From the NCBI RefSeq assembly GCF_954871325.1, contig NC_088776.1, positions 42,054,569-42,118,568 of the forward strand: DNA of 64,000 nt, written 5' to 3'. Positions 11,518-22,434 of this stretch are shown here, piece by piece (position 1 is the first letter of the stretch; every line of letters begins with the position of its first letter). The notes beneath the pieces are model-generated. The model saw nothing but the letters and a program-made list of their open reading frames with translations. It searched no databases and was not told the origin of the DNA. The position numbers and the translations under genes were made by a program. The stretch is from Gordionus sp. m RMFG-2023. Its lineage: Eukaryota; Nematomorpha; Gordioida; Chordodea; Parachordodidae.

Positions 11518-12559
11518 AATAACTTTATATTTCAGCCAATAGTCATATCAACTAACGGCAATTTTCCCCAGTCTACATATTTTTTTTAAAAAACTTTATC
11601 GTGGAAAATTTTTAAAATGAAAATCGCGAATCCATATTTTTTAAACAAAAACCTAGAAATTTTTAACACAATTATACTTGTTTTTTAGGTACATATTCAT
11701 TATTAAAATAAGCTCTTTTAGGAGCCCTCTGATACTTATAATATATATATATACTTATTTTTATTTAGTAATCTAATATATTTTTATTATATCCAATATC
11801 GTTCATTTATTTGCTAAATTTATAATTTTTAAAATAAATTTTTATATTAACGATAAAATTATCTAGAATTGAAAAAACTATTAAATCCTAAAGTATAATA
11901 GTAAAAATATCTTTTTTTGTTTCATTGATAGACGTCATCTAAAATTATATGAATTAATCATAAAGTATTAAACAGAAAATAGGGAAATTGTGAAAACTGC
12001 AAAACACTAACCTTAAAATCCCTAAGTTTCAAATAAAAAGAATATCTCAGCAAATTTAATTTTATAGTTTTCTCATATCCTTTTTTACTTGTCTATTTAT
12101 TAGAACAATGAATTATCACTAATTCAAAAAATTCTCAAAAATATTTACCAAAAAGTTGTTAAGCACTTCAAATATAAAGCTGATTATTTAAAACAGATAT
12201 TTTTGTATCTTAAATAGAATATTTTAAGAAGCATCTGTATCCGGATACAATTTTCTGAAAATATGCCTAACCCTGGGCCCCATTAAGATTTCGCATTGGG
12301 TGTATAAAATGTACTATATGTTATTTCTATCATAAATAAAACACATAAGTAATTGAATAGGTATGAAAAAAAATTTATGCAAAGGGGTATTCAATTATCA
12401 CTTTTAAACATCATTGTAATAATTTAAAGTCATTTTTTTCTTTTTGATTATTTTATATAAATAACTATTCTTTACTTTTATACTTAAATTTTTATGTTGC
12501 CTTAATGAATTTACTAAATAATGGAAGGACTCTAAAATGAACGTGTCGAAAATTAGTGA
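11518..12559. other. A/T-rich DNA without recognised genes
   Basis: No coding motif, terminal repeat or array was recognised. A G/C-rich word near 12270 (cctgggccccattaag) looks like an element end, but I could not find its partner. Confidence 0.4.
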
Positions 12560-12574
12560 ATTTATTTCTTCTAA

Positions 12575-12646
12575 TACTATCGAAGCCACCATTTATTCAT
12601 GATGAAGGGAAACCACCCTTATTACCACTGAGCTAGCTAGCATTTC
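12575..12646 (-). pseudogene. tRNA-like (or SINE-head-like) degenerate sequence
   Basis: On the minus strand the stretch begins ctagctagctcagtggtaat, which fits a Pol III A box (TAGCTCAGTGGT). About 45 nt on comes ggcttcgatag, which partly fits a B box (GGTTCGANNCC). The D and anticodon stems do not pair properly, so it is not a working tRNA. The hAT at 12647 has inserted exactly at its edge. Confidence 0.3.
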
Positions 12647-14088
12647 TAGTGTTGTAAACGAACGCGTTCATTACGAAGTTCGTTTTTTTGAAAAAAATAA
12701 TGAACGGCGTTCCTTTTATTCTTGACGAACTTTGAACGTGAACGCGTTCCTTTTTTATGACGAACGCGTTCGAATTTAACGTTCGTTCAATTTTAAAAAT
12801 ACTTTTTATTTTTATTTATTTGAAAAATTTAATATTTCCGAATTTTTTTTTTAAAAAGTATTATTTATATTTTTTTAATCGGCTGTATTTCCTTTTCACA
12901 TTTCAATTTTTTAACACATAGTTTATTAATTTGAATATTGTTTATATTTTAATTTAATAGATTAGCATAAGCATGGATATTATTATTTAATAACTCATCA
13001 TCTGATTCTGAAAATTCAAAATCAGATGAATTATCATTACCATGTCCAAATATGATAAATGTTTTACAGAAACATCCTAGGAACTAATTCAATGCTTACC
13101 AAGTGTAAAATGTGGCCAAAAAGTATTATATTGTCAAATTCTTCAGGTTCCAATTTAAAACGACATTTGATTGTAATATTAATTATTTTATATAATATAA
13201 CTAAGTAAAATCATTAAATTTGAAGAAAAAATGCATTTGGGATATTTGACCCCAATAATAACGATAGTTATTTTAAAATTAAAAAAAAATTAGTGGCCTC
13301 AAATATGGTCAACTATTGATAGACGCCGTATTAAATGGGATTAATAAAAGGTATTAAATGGGATTAATAAAAGGTAGATCTATCACTCTCAATTAATTAC
13401 ATATATTTATTTTTTTAAAAGATGAACATATATATGAAGATCAATATGTTCTTTCTGCAATTATACATCCAGTATTCAAGCTTCAATAGCCATGGATAAA
13501 ACTTTCACAGAACGAACCTATTAAAAATAAACTCAAAGCGTTATTGAAAAATTTGAAAATCTTAGAATGCAAAACTGTTAATTTCGAGAAATCCTTTTTT
13601 TGGTCGAGGAAGTAGAGAATGGATTGGAGGAGGATAACTTACCATTTTTTGAAGCAAATAACAAAGCAATAAATGTTTTAATAAATTCCCCACGTTAAAA
13701 GAGTTATTTATTAAGTATAATACCGCAATCCTCTCATCTACCCTTGAGCGCGTTTTTAGTATAGCTAATGCCGTACTGCCAAGCTTTTCTGTCTTTCAGA
13801 TGAAAATTTTGAAAAATATTATTATTAAAAATTAATAAGAAAATTTTTTTATAAATATAAATATCTTTTTATTTGATAATATTGAATTTATAATTATATT
13901 ATCAAAATAAAACTATATTATTTTTTAACATCGCTAATATTGTGTTAATAAATATAAGACTATTAGATTAAATTTTTAAAAAATTTATGATAAAATTTTG
14001 AACGATTCATGAACGTGAACTCGTTCCTTTTTTTGAAAGTGAACGAACGTGAACGCGTTCGATTTTTTTAGAAATGTTTACAGCACTA
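12647..14088 (+). mobile_element. hAT element of the GAACGCGTTC family, copy 1
   Basis: The ends TAGTGTTGTAAAC and GTTTACAGCACTA form an inverted repeat with one mismatch. They are flanked by agcatttc (12639-12646) and agaatttc (14089-14096), a 7/8 match of hAT length. Both subterminal regions repeat the 10-bp palindrome GAACGCGTTC and close variants. A decayed BED finger is read at about 13090-13170 (KCKMWPKSIILSNSSGSNL, then KRHL), and a C-terminal dimerisation relic at about 13690-13800 (LKELFIKYNTAILSSTLERV then FSIANAVL). The 1,442-bp copy lacks the catalytic core. Other copies are at 19862-21518 and 40759-47196. Confidence 0.85.
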
Positions 14089-14096
14089 AGAATTTC

Positions 14097-14867
14097 TAAT
14101 AACCTAACAACTACAAGGAATTTAATAATGCTAAATTATAAATAATTTAAAATATAAAACTATGTCACCTGGAGAAATTAAGATAATAATTTGATTTTGA
14201 TTATCTATCTTTGTTTTAAATGCATTTTGAGGAAGTCGAAAAGGAAAATATAATCCAATCAAAAAAATATATATCGGATTAAATCTTGTCACCATGTTTT
14301 TATTGAATGTATAGATAAATCGTTTCTAAAAAAATTATATCTTCTCCACATTATTAATAAAAAAATTATATCTTCTCCACATTATTAATATATCTTCTCC
14401 ACATTATTAATAAAAAAATAATAATGAATTGGATTTTCAATATTTTAACAGCTTTATAATATTTAAAAAAATTCAATTAGAAATGTGATTTAAATCAATA
14501 AAAATCGATTTTATTTTTTAAAGGAAATCACGACTTATCCATTGTTTTGCTTAGTTTAAAATTGAAAATGAGAACATTTTTATTGTAAATGTAAACTATC
14601 TAAACTTATAATTGTTGAAAGAAATAATAAATGTATGATTAATGATATAATTTTACTATTTTTTTTATTTATGAAAATTAGCTATTGACTAAAATATTAA
14701 ATAGCACAAAAAAATTTTTTGACTGTTAATATTCCTCGTTTGTGTATGTAAGTGACTTCGTAATCATACCGCTCACTATCTGTCAAAGTAAAAATCAGTT
14801 TGTTAAATATATTTCTATTTTAAATAATAACCTATTCATTGAGTAACTCCAAAAATGTATCTATGTA
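14097..14867. other. A/T-rich DNA downstream of the host gene, with a short tandem repeat
   Basis: A 27-bp unit containing ttatatcttctccacattatt occurs three times at about 14335-14412. Otherwise nothing is recognised. The stretch lies just 3' of the minus-strand gene ending at 14868 and may hold its 3' UTR. Confidence 0.4.
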
Positions 14868-15584
14868 TTATGGCTTATCATTGGTTAACAGAAAATTGAG
14901 CGGGCTCATGTGAGGGGCCAGCAATTTGTTATTGGTTTCTGTGGACGGAAACGAGAATAATTCGTCTAAATTATTCCAAATAAATGTAAGTATTAATATA
15001 ATCTAATTCTAAATATTCATGTTTTCCAAAAATATTAAAATTCAAAAGGGTTGATATAATATTGTGTGCAATTTATTAAAAAATATTTAACTTGTTATGG
15101 GAGAAAATGTCTCACCACTCAAGAAAGGTATTGTATTCTCATCTTCAAATATATTTGAAATGACCATTTCATGTGGATCTCCATTGCCATATTTATCCTG
15201 AGTATTGATTTCTTGTAAGTTCAGTGCAATTTTATTGTTCATATGATTTTGATCATATGCTATTGTGTTATTTGGGCGAATTTTTTTAGTTTTTTGGTTG
15301 GTTTGATTTGTAGAATTAGTTTGTGAAGGAGATTTATGTTGATAAGGTAACAGCATAGATGAAGTGGAGGCTTAAATTAAAATATTATATTATTCTTTAA
15401 AAAATCATAAAAAATAAAGGGGAGAGGGGTTTTATTTGGAAATCAGTAAAAAATCAAATTCCTAATAACTTTTTATGCTTTTTAGTTAACTGTTTCGAAT
15501 TTTGCCAAAAGGTGTATAACTATTTTCTATCCCATGTTTTATTGTAGGGTAGGGAATCGGTAACGTGTACTGGTAAAAAAGGCA
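14868..15584 (-). CDS. Probable host gene, last three exons (unknown product)
   Basis: Three minus-strand blocks join in frame at GT-AG sites: 15584-15491, 15370-15116 and 14965-14868, ending in TAA, with introns of 120 and 150 nt. Parts of the product read FYQYTLPIPYPTIKHGIENS, then KSPSQTNSTNQTNQKTKKIR, and finally ELFSFPSTETNNKLLAP followed by MSPLNFLLTNDKP. The sequence is rich in Ser, Thr, Asn, Gln and Pro, like the disordered tail of a regulatory protein. I do not recognise the family. Upstream exons were not found; a MITE lies at 15840-16203 in that direction. Support is frame consistency across two introns and a codon make-up unlike the surrounding A/T-rich DNA. The exact 5' border of the first listed exon is uncertain. 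Confidence 0.5.
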
Positions 15585-15839
15585 CTGATTTCGAATAATA
15601 ATATTTTTTAAATTTTACAAAATATCTGATTAATAATTTAATATGTAATCTATACTATAAACTTGGCCAAGGTTTCTTGGTAATCTAAAAGAATAGCTAA
15701 AACTATTTAAGTACCTATTAGCCTCGTGGTTAATACATCACGGGGTAAAACGGCAAATTTTATTTAAGATTTTACTAGACTTGACTTAACGACCCTAAAA
15801 ATGGTCATCTTTTAATTAATTATATATCGTAATACATAT

Positions 15840-16203
15840 TAGAGGTGTGCAATGCTCAGTCCATGAGCCTGGCTGGGTAATGTCTAAAATATTTTATAGA
15901 AGATGGGTGATTAAAAAAAATAGGGTGCTTTATTTATGAATTCTGATATTTAAAAGAAGTGATAATCCATAAATTGTAGTGTTTTTTTAATTTAACCACT
16001 CCGCAATATTATAAATAGTTATTAATTTTGGTTTTCAGCTACATATATTTAAGAATATGTCTTATATTTAAAAAACCTGGGCTGGGAAACCTTAGTAAAA
16101 AAAAATTGGAACTAGGCTGAATCAAATTTATCTGGTATGAGTCAGGATAAAGCTAAATTCCAATCGGGCTAGGCTTGAAAATATTTTCATTTGTAGACCT
16201 CTT
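15840..16203. mobile_element. 364-bp hAT MITE
   Basis: The left end is TAGAGGTGTGCAATG and the right end, reversed, is AAGAGGTCTACAAATG. The flanks atacatat (15832-15839) and attcatat (16204-16211) match at 7 of 8 bases. GGCTGGG-like words occur near both ends. No coding capacity was seen. Confidence 0.65.
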
Positions 16204-16211
16204 ATTCATAT

Positions 16212-17636
16212 CATCATAATTACAGAATAACAAATAGAGGGTTTTATGTTTACCGTTGAACATTCTAGATTTTTCATAGATTCATAAAATGGCATTACAA
16301 GGAAAGAAAAATAAAAAAAAGAAGTCATCAACTGTAAACAAGATACTAATAAATATATACTCAACTATATATATCCATATATATTCTCCTATATAATTTT
16401 ATTTCTCTTTCTTATATTTTGGTTATTGGGAGACAAAAGACGGCATATAATTGAAATAAATATCACATAAATATGATATTAAATAAATTGCCAAAATAAG
16501 TAAGAAGAAGGAGGCATCAAAGTTTACTATTATATCAATTTGTATTAAGGACTAAAAGCAACCCTATCTTTAGTATGACAATCAATATATTATATATTAT
16601 ATTCTAAAATTTGTTATACGTTTTGAAATAGATATTAATAAATATATTTTTTTTAAACCTTGAGTATTTATTGATAATGACGTTGACGTATTTTCTTCAT
16701 TATCGCTAATCTATTGTAAAAAAATATATTTTTTATTATAAAGCCTTTGGTTTTATAAAATAAAAATTAGAAGAAATCTTAAAATGGCATGCAAGTTATA
16801 ACCATAAATAGTATTCCTATCTGAATATATTTTAAAAAAATTTAACTTGATAAGGTTTAAAAAAATATATTTATATATAACTTCGTTTTCGTAGCTAATG
16901 TCTCCATTTTCAATACTCAACAGCTAAACATTTTTAATTTTTTAAATTAAATATATACAGGTAAAACATCAATTGTTAATTTCTTTTCAATAAATAGATG
17001 TTGCAATTTCTCTTTTAAAAATAGATGTAGCGATTTAGACGGAGATCAATTGGGTTCAAAATCTATAAATACCTCACTCTCATCAGTAGCAAAATTTATA
17101 TATGGCACTAAAGTATCGAGTCATTTTTTTCTCATTTTGTAAATATATATTATTTTTAGAAAAATTTCGCAAAATATATATCTCAGATTCAAACATAAAG
17201 ATTTTTTTAAATATTGATTTTAAAAAAACTTTATAAACTTGGCAATCGATTTATTTATCTAGCGCTTTTTTTAAAGAAATATTATAAATTAAAGGTGAAT
17301 TTACAAAATAACAAAAAAAAACGATATATAAAATAATCAAATAAAGATCGGTATAATATTTTTGGGTATTAGTCAAGTTTAAAAAATTAGTCTCCTGTAA
17401 AAATAATAAAAAAACAACTAGCAAGATATAATTAAGTACGAATGTACCGACTTTTAACAAATATTAAATTCAATAACTTTTCACAAATTTAAAAAAAATA
17501 TTTGAATTTTTTAAAAAAATGATTTAAACAATTTCGTTGTTTTCGAATTTTATCAATTTTAAATTCTTTCGATTTTTCAGAAAAATTAACCATTATAAAA
17601 TTTCCAGCCACAAACAGTTTGATTATTTTCAATCGC
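16212..17636. other. A/T-rich DNA; one weak candidate exon
   Basis: At about 17030-17115 a plus-strand frame preceded by an AG reads LDGDQLGSKSINTSLSSVAK, then FIYGTK followed by a GT. It could be a host exon, but nothing links it to a gene. The rest shows no feature. Confidence 0.25.
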
Positions 17637-17849
17637 GAGGGTTGTTAAACGGCTCGATTCGAGCCGATTTTTAAAAATGTCTAACTCAATATTTTAGCCA
17701 GAAAAATATTTCCTGAACCTCGAGATTTCGCTAATTGATGTCCAACCTTGTGTCATCTATGAACAAACTTCAGGTTCGTCTAATATTCTTCTGGGTAAGA
17801 TATTGAGTTAGCTGTTTTTAAACTCGACTCGAGCCGTTTGACAACACTA
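17637..17849. mobile_element. Foldback MITE, AGTGTTGTTAAACGGCTC family, copy 1
   Basis: Inverted repeats of about 60-65 bp enclose a short unique centre: the left end AGGGTTGTTAAACGGCTCG pairs with the right CGAGCCGTTTGACAACACT. The shared inner word is taactcaatatttt(a/t)gcc. It is homologous over its length to 27444-27665, and its right half to 25152-25240. Target duplication is not clear here. Confidence 0.8.
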
Positions 17850-19861
17850 TCGCCAATTGAAGATAATTGTTTACTGTATTTGCCGACTTATACTAATTTT
17901 AATACATCATAATAAAAACAATTTTAATGTTAACAATTCATATTTCAGTTTTATAGAAATCTAGAATTAAAAGTAGAGCTTGAAAAAGGTCTTCAAAAAT
18001 TTTTTGAACAAAACTTTAGTTTTTCATTATGAAAGATTTTGCGCAAAAATTTTTTGAAGATTTTTTCAAATTAAAAGTAAAATTTTTATAAAAACTAAAA
18101 TTAATTAATATCTATTATTCGAGATCTGCAAGGCTTGGCTTGTCTGAAACTTTAGGGATCTTTAAAAAATTACAAAAGGTCGGGCCTGACAAAAAATAAT
18201 AACGGGTCGGGCAATTCATACATTAAAAATCGGACCATGCGTCGCAAATCTCTGATCTTTGGTAAAATTCTTAATGGGGCATACAGGACAATAAATTTTG
18301 ATATATTATTTTTTAAATTTCAAGCTAATATTTTGTTTTTTATTAATATTATATGAAAACAAATCAAAATAAGCTAAAATACAAAATCTAAATAATATGG
18401 TATATTCGCAAAAAAATTAAACAAGTCATTTATGATGATCCAATTACAAATAAACCAATACAGATATTAAACACAATTAATTTATAAAAGGGTTGTGGTA
18501 GAAATAGATAGCTATAGGGCAAATGCAAGGCTATTAATAACTTTTGTAAAAGTTAAAATCTTGACAACCTAAAGAACTATGAAGAAATATAAATTCTTGC
18601 ACTATCCTCGCATATGACAAAAAACACGATATTCTACCATCTTTAATTAACATATTCTTTAATTATAAAACAAGCAATTTTATTAAATATTTACATTCAC
18701 ATTTTGATTTGTATTGGTTTAATGTAACACGCAAAATTATTTAACAGAATCCCTCGATTTTAAATCATATACCGAGGGCGATTTTCAAAATTCGATTTAA
18801 TAGGAAATGTATTGCAACATATGTAGAGAACTAACCTTATTAAATTTCTGACAATTACCGCTATAGATTTTTATGTATTTTCAAATTTATATGAAAAATC
18901 CAAGAAAAAATAAATACAAATTAAGAGTGATTCTAAAGTTCATGGCAAAATCATCTGAAATTCACAGTGACGATCCAGTTCTCTTCTTTTGAAATATTCT
19001 TATAACTGCATGGTCATGGTTCGGAAAGTTGTATAATGTTTTATTTCGGTTTCACCCTTAGGTTTAATATTTATATCGAAAATTGATATCAGGATGATTA
19101 ACATTCATAATAAAGGTGTATAAATTAACCTCATTTGGTGGGTTCAAAAAGTCATTGTTGTCAATATTTCTCATCTAAAATATAATTAATAAATAAATAA
19201 AAATAAGGACTTGTATTAGAAAAGTATAATTCTCAATTTGCTTGTCATCACAACTTTGTTATTAAGTAAATAAATAAATCAAATGACTAATACTAATATA
19301 TTATAGCATATTATTTTAATCATGTTAAAATCTATTTAAAGTGATCACTCAAATTCAATTTTATGGCCCAAGCATATTAGAAGCTCATTGATAAATTTAT
19401 TTAGGTTTAGGACTCTTTATAAATGTAATTTAGGATATTCTTCTCAAACTTAAAATTTTAATTTAATTCTCTATTTTTTTTATACATGAGCCATGGGCTG
19501 GGCTTATGACTTAAATAATGTGATTATTATTTTTTTGTCCTGATCCCAAATAAATTCTAATTAACATTTTATTTCAATAAGGTCCAATTTTTATTTTAAA
19601 TTTAATCTGAAGCCTGAACCAAATTTTTTAACCTAAGTCTGATTCTAAGGCAAGTGGGTGAACTTTCTTCGGAAGATATGGCAGGTTTAGAACCAAAAAA
19701 AATATTTATTAAATCTCCTTAACTTGGAAAATTAAATTTTTAATAAAAAAGGGTATGCCATCATTTCATAAAACAAATATAATTAATCTAGGGTGTTCAA
19801 TCATTTATTAATCTAAAGTAAAAAAAATTATAATTTTTAATTCGTAAATCTTCATTTTTTA
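17850..19861. other. A/T-rich DNA with decayed transposon ends
   Basis: Around 18119-18251 a stretch runs from cgagatctgcaaggcttggc to cgcaaatctctg, with ggtcgggcctg words between. It looks like a tiny hAT derivative related to 54180-54519. Around 19480-19660, words such as gggctgggctt and gaagcctgaacc suggest another decayed hAT. No gene is seen. Confidence 0.35.
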
Positions 19862-20271
19862 AAGTGCTAATTATAATGTAATGACGTTCGTTTCTTGAAA
19901 AAAGTGATGAACAGCGTTCCTTTTTTTTTGATGAACTTTGAACGAGAACGCGTTTCAAATACTTTATTCCATCTGCAGTAGAATCTTACTATAATATTAA
20001 TTTGTTTATCATTTTATTTTATATTTTAATAATATTCAATTATAATTTTCAAATATATAGCCACAAAATACATTATATATACTTTATAGATTACCCTATC
20101 CTGCAGCATAGTGAAAAATAAGGATGATCAAACGTTATTTGTAATGATATTATGACAGCTAATTATAATAATATCTATAATATGGGTATTGACTCATATA
20201 AGTAGATAGAATTTTAAGAGGTGAAATACTTTTTTTAGTATGTATAAAAATCGAAAGTAAGTGGTATATAA

Positions 20272-20604
20272 ATCAGTGATCTGCATTGAGCCTACATTTT
20301 CAAGTCCGCCTGGCTCAAATTTTTTTTTAAATTGTTCATCCCATCCCGATTCCAGAAAATTTGTTTTTATTTGTCCGCCCAGCTGGCGAAAAATTAATAA
20401 AAAACATTGGCGCCTTGTTTCTGCGAGAATTTTTAAAATATCAATTTATTCCATAAAATTGAGTAATATCATTATTTAAAAATTAAGCCAGACTCTGCTA
20501 GAATTTTTTTTTAAATAAAAGACCTGATCTAGTCAGAACCCAAGATTATCTTTAAAAAATATGCCCAGTCCGAAGCCCATTCGAGCCGGGATTTGAAGAT
20601 CTTA
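20272..20604. mobile_element. Probable small hAT element nested in copy 2
   Basis: The stretch starts cagtgatctgcattgagcc and ends gagccgggatttgaagatct, whose reverse begins agatcttcaaatcccggctc, a weak inverted repeat. It has internal gtccgcctggctc, gcccagctggc and gcccagtccgaagccc words. Boundaries are approximate and no target duplication was found. Confidence 0.35.
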
Positions 20605-21026
20605 AATATCAATTGAAAGCTAAAGTATATATAATATATTATGGCTATAAAACTAATTTGAATATAACAATTGAATAATATTTACCATTAACAAGATTAT
20701 AATATATAATACTACAACAATACCTTTTCTAAGTGTAAAATGTGTCCTAAAAAGTATATCAGTTTCAAAACTTCAATTTCTAATTTAAAGAGACACTTGA
20801 TTGTAATATTTATAATTTTAAATAATATAATTATAAGTAGCCCGTTAATATATTTTAGATTTTTATATTTCAGAGGCTTATTAAATTATTATGAATAATA
20901 TAATAGATAAAATAAAAATCATTAAATATTAAATATATAGATATAAAATAGTTAATTAGAATTATATTTAAAAAATTCTTTGAATCAAGGGTTTTTATAT
21001 TTTAATTTTATATATTAGAAAAAAAA

Positions 21027-21230
21027 AAATTAGAGATGCCAAGTTGCCCGGTCTGGATTTTTTTTAAAAAAATTTCGGCCCAGCCCAGATTTTATATATT
21101 CAGATTCTTAATTTTTATAGCTAAAGGCGATTCAAAATATTCGGTTTTATAAATATACGGCCCGGCCCGAGTATTTTTTTAAAAAAAGATTATAGGTCTG
21201 GTCTGGTCCAGGTTTATTTAAAAAAAATTA
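21027..21230. mobile_element. Decayed element with repeated CGGCCCGGCCCG words
   Basis: The words tgcccggtctgg, cggcccagcccag, cggcccggcccgag and ggtctggtctggtccagg occur in about 200 bp between T/A runs. The pattern is like the subterminal DNA of the MITE at 54180-54519. Ends are not resolved. Confidence 0.3.
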
Positions 21231-21518
21231 AAATACGAAAATATTTTTATATTCACTATATTTTATTATATTTATGTTTCAAAATAAAACTATTAATTTT
21301 GAACAAGGTCAATATACTGTGTTATGAAATATATGGCATTGATTTATTTATATTAAAGTAAACATTAAAAGAATTTCTTTTTAAATTTATTCATAAAGTT
21401 ATAAACGAACATTAACGCGTTCCTTATTTTGAAGGTGAACGTAGAAAGCAAATACGTCTGAATATTGACAATCAACGTTGAACGCGTTCTATTTTTTTTA
21501 GAAATGTTTACAACACTA

Positions 21519-22434
21519 GTTAATTAATTATATTTAAAAAAAGAAACAGGTCAGATCCAAAAAAACCAGGTCCAAATATGGAAGATCCAATGTATCCCTA
21601 CCACCATATAGCATTCATTATTGAGTCATTCCATAACAAATCTCAAAAAATTCGGATACGCTCTTTAAAATTGTCAAAACAACTTGGCATGCTGGTTATA
21701 TATAATATAAATTTTGTTAAAATTAATATTTTAGAGAACTTCGTGATTGGCGGACTCACATTTACGATAATATATTAGCGATGATGCACATTCGATAATA
21801 TATTGCCAAAAACATTTGCTATTTTCACGATAATTCATTTGTAAAAAATGAATTTGTGATATTTTTCCAATACATACGTGATATTCTTCGCTTTAACACA
21901 CTTGCTAATATGTATTCGCGGTGATGCATTTGCAGTAATATTCTTACTATATTATATTAGCAGTATTAATTTGGCAAAATTATATTAGCGGTAATGCGTT
22001 AACGATAATGATTAGCGATAAAATTTTTGGAATATTGATATTTAACCAAACAAAAATAGGTCTGATGCATGAATAATGTTACAATGCTGATTAGAATTTG
22101 TTGGATAGAGCAGAGGGATATGACAAAACAACAGTAATATAGTGTATTAAAAAAAATTGCATTATTATTTTAAAATATAGCGCCATCTATAGTAGTTTAT
22201 TTAAAAAAATACCTTTCCTTTCCTTAAATATAATGAAAGGTAGCTATCCATTTTTATAATCAAACAGTTAAAGGCAATAATAATTTCTAATTAAGGCATC
22301 TAATTATTTTTTTAATTTTACAGGAAATAAGAAAACTGAAATCTAAATAATGCAAAACAAGGAATTTTAGATCTAGTTTAGTTGGCTGCCAAGTTTCGTA
22401 TTTTAAAGGGGGTCATTCAAAGCAACAAATTTAA
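21519..22434. other. DNA downstream of HSF; no gene recognised
   Basis: At 21770-22030 short related words (atattagcg, gtgatgcat, cgataat) recur irregularly, like a decayed tandem array. Nothing else is recognised. The part next to 22435 probably includes the HSF 3' UTR. Confidence 0.35.

Larger units (their letters stand above)
19862..21518 (+). mobile_element. hAT element of the GAACGCGTTC family, copy 2
   Basis: The right end GAAATGTTTACAACACTA matches copy 1. The left end (aagtgctaa then acgttcgtttcttgaaa) is more decayed, and no target duplication survives. A BED finger at about 20725-20815 is better kept than in copy 1: SKCKMCPKKYISFKTSISNL then KRHL, with Cys-x2-Cys and His. Two G/C-rich stretches at 20272-20604 and 21027-21230 interrupt it and look like nested small elements. 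The dimerisation domain was not found. Confidence 0.65.

Noticed and set aside
14880-14960. Promoter-like pair of ATTGG/CCAAT boxes
   Set aside because: The stretch is explained better as the last coding exon of the minus-strand gene at 14868-15584 (ETNNKLLAPHMSPLNFLLTN).
15715-15770. tRNA-like word tagcctcgtggttaatacat
   Set aside because: It has an A-box-like start, but no anticodon stem or B box follows.
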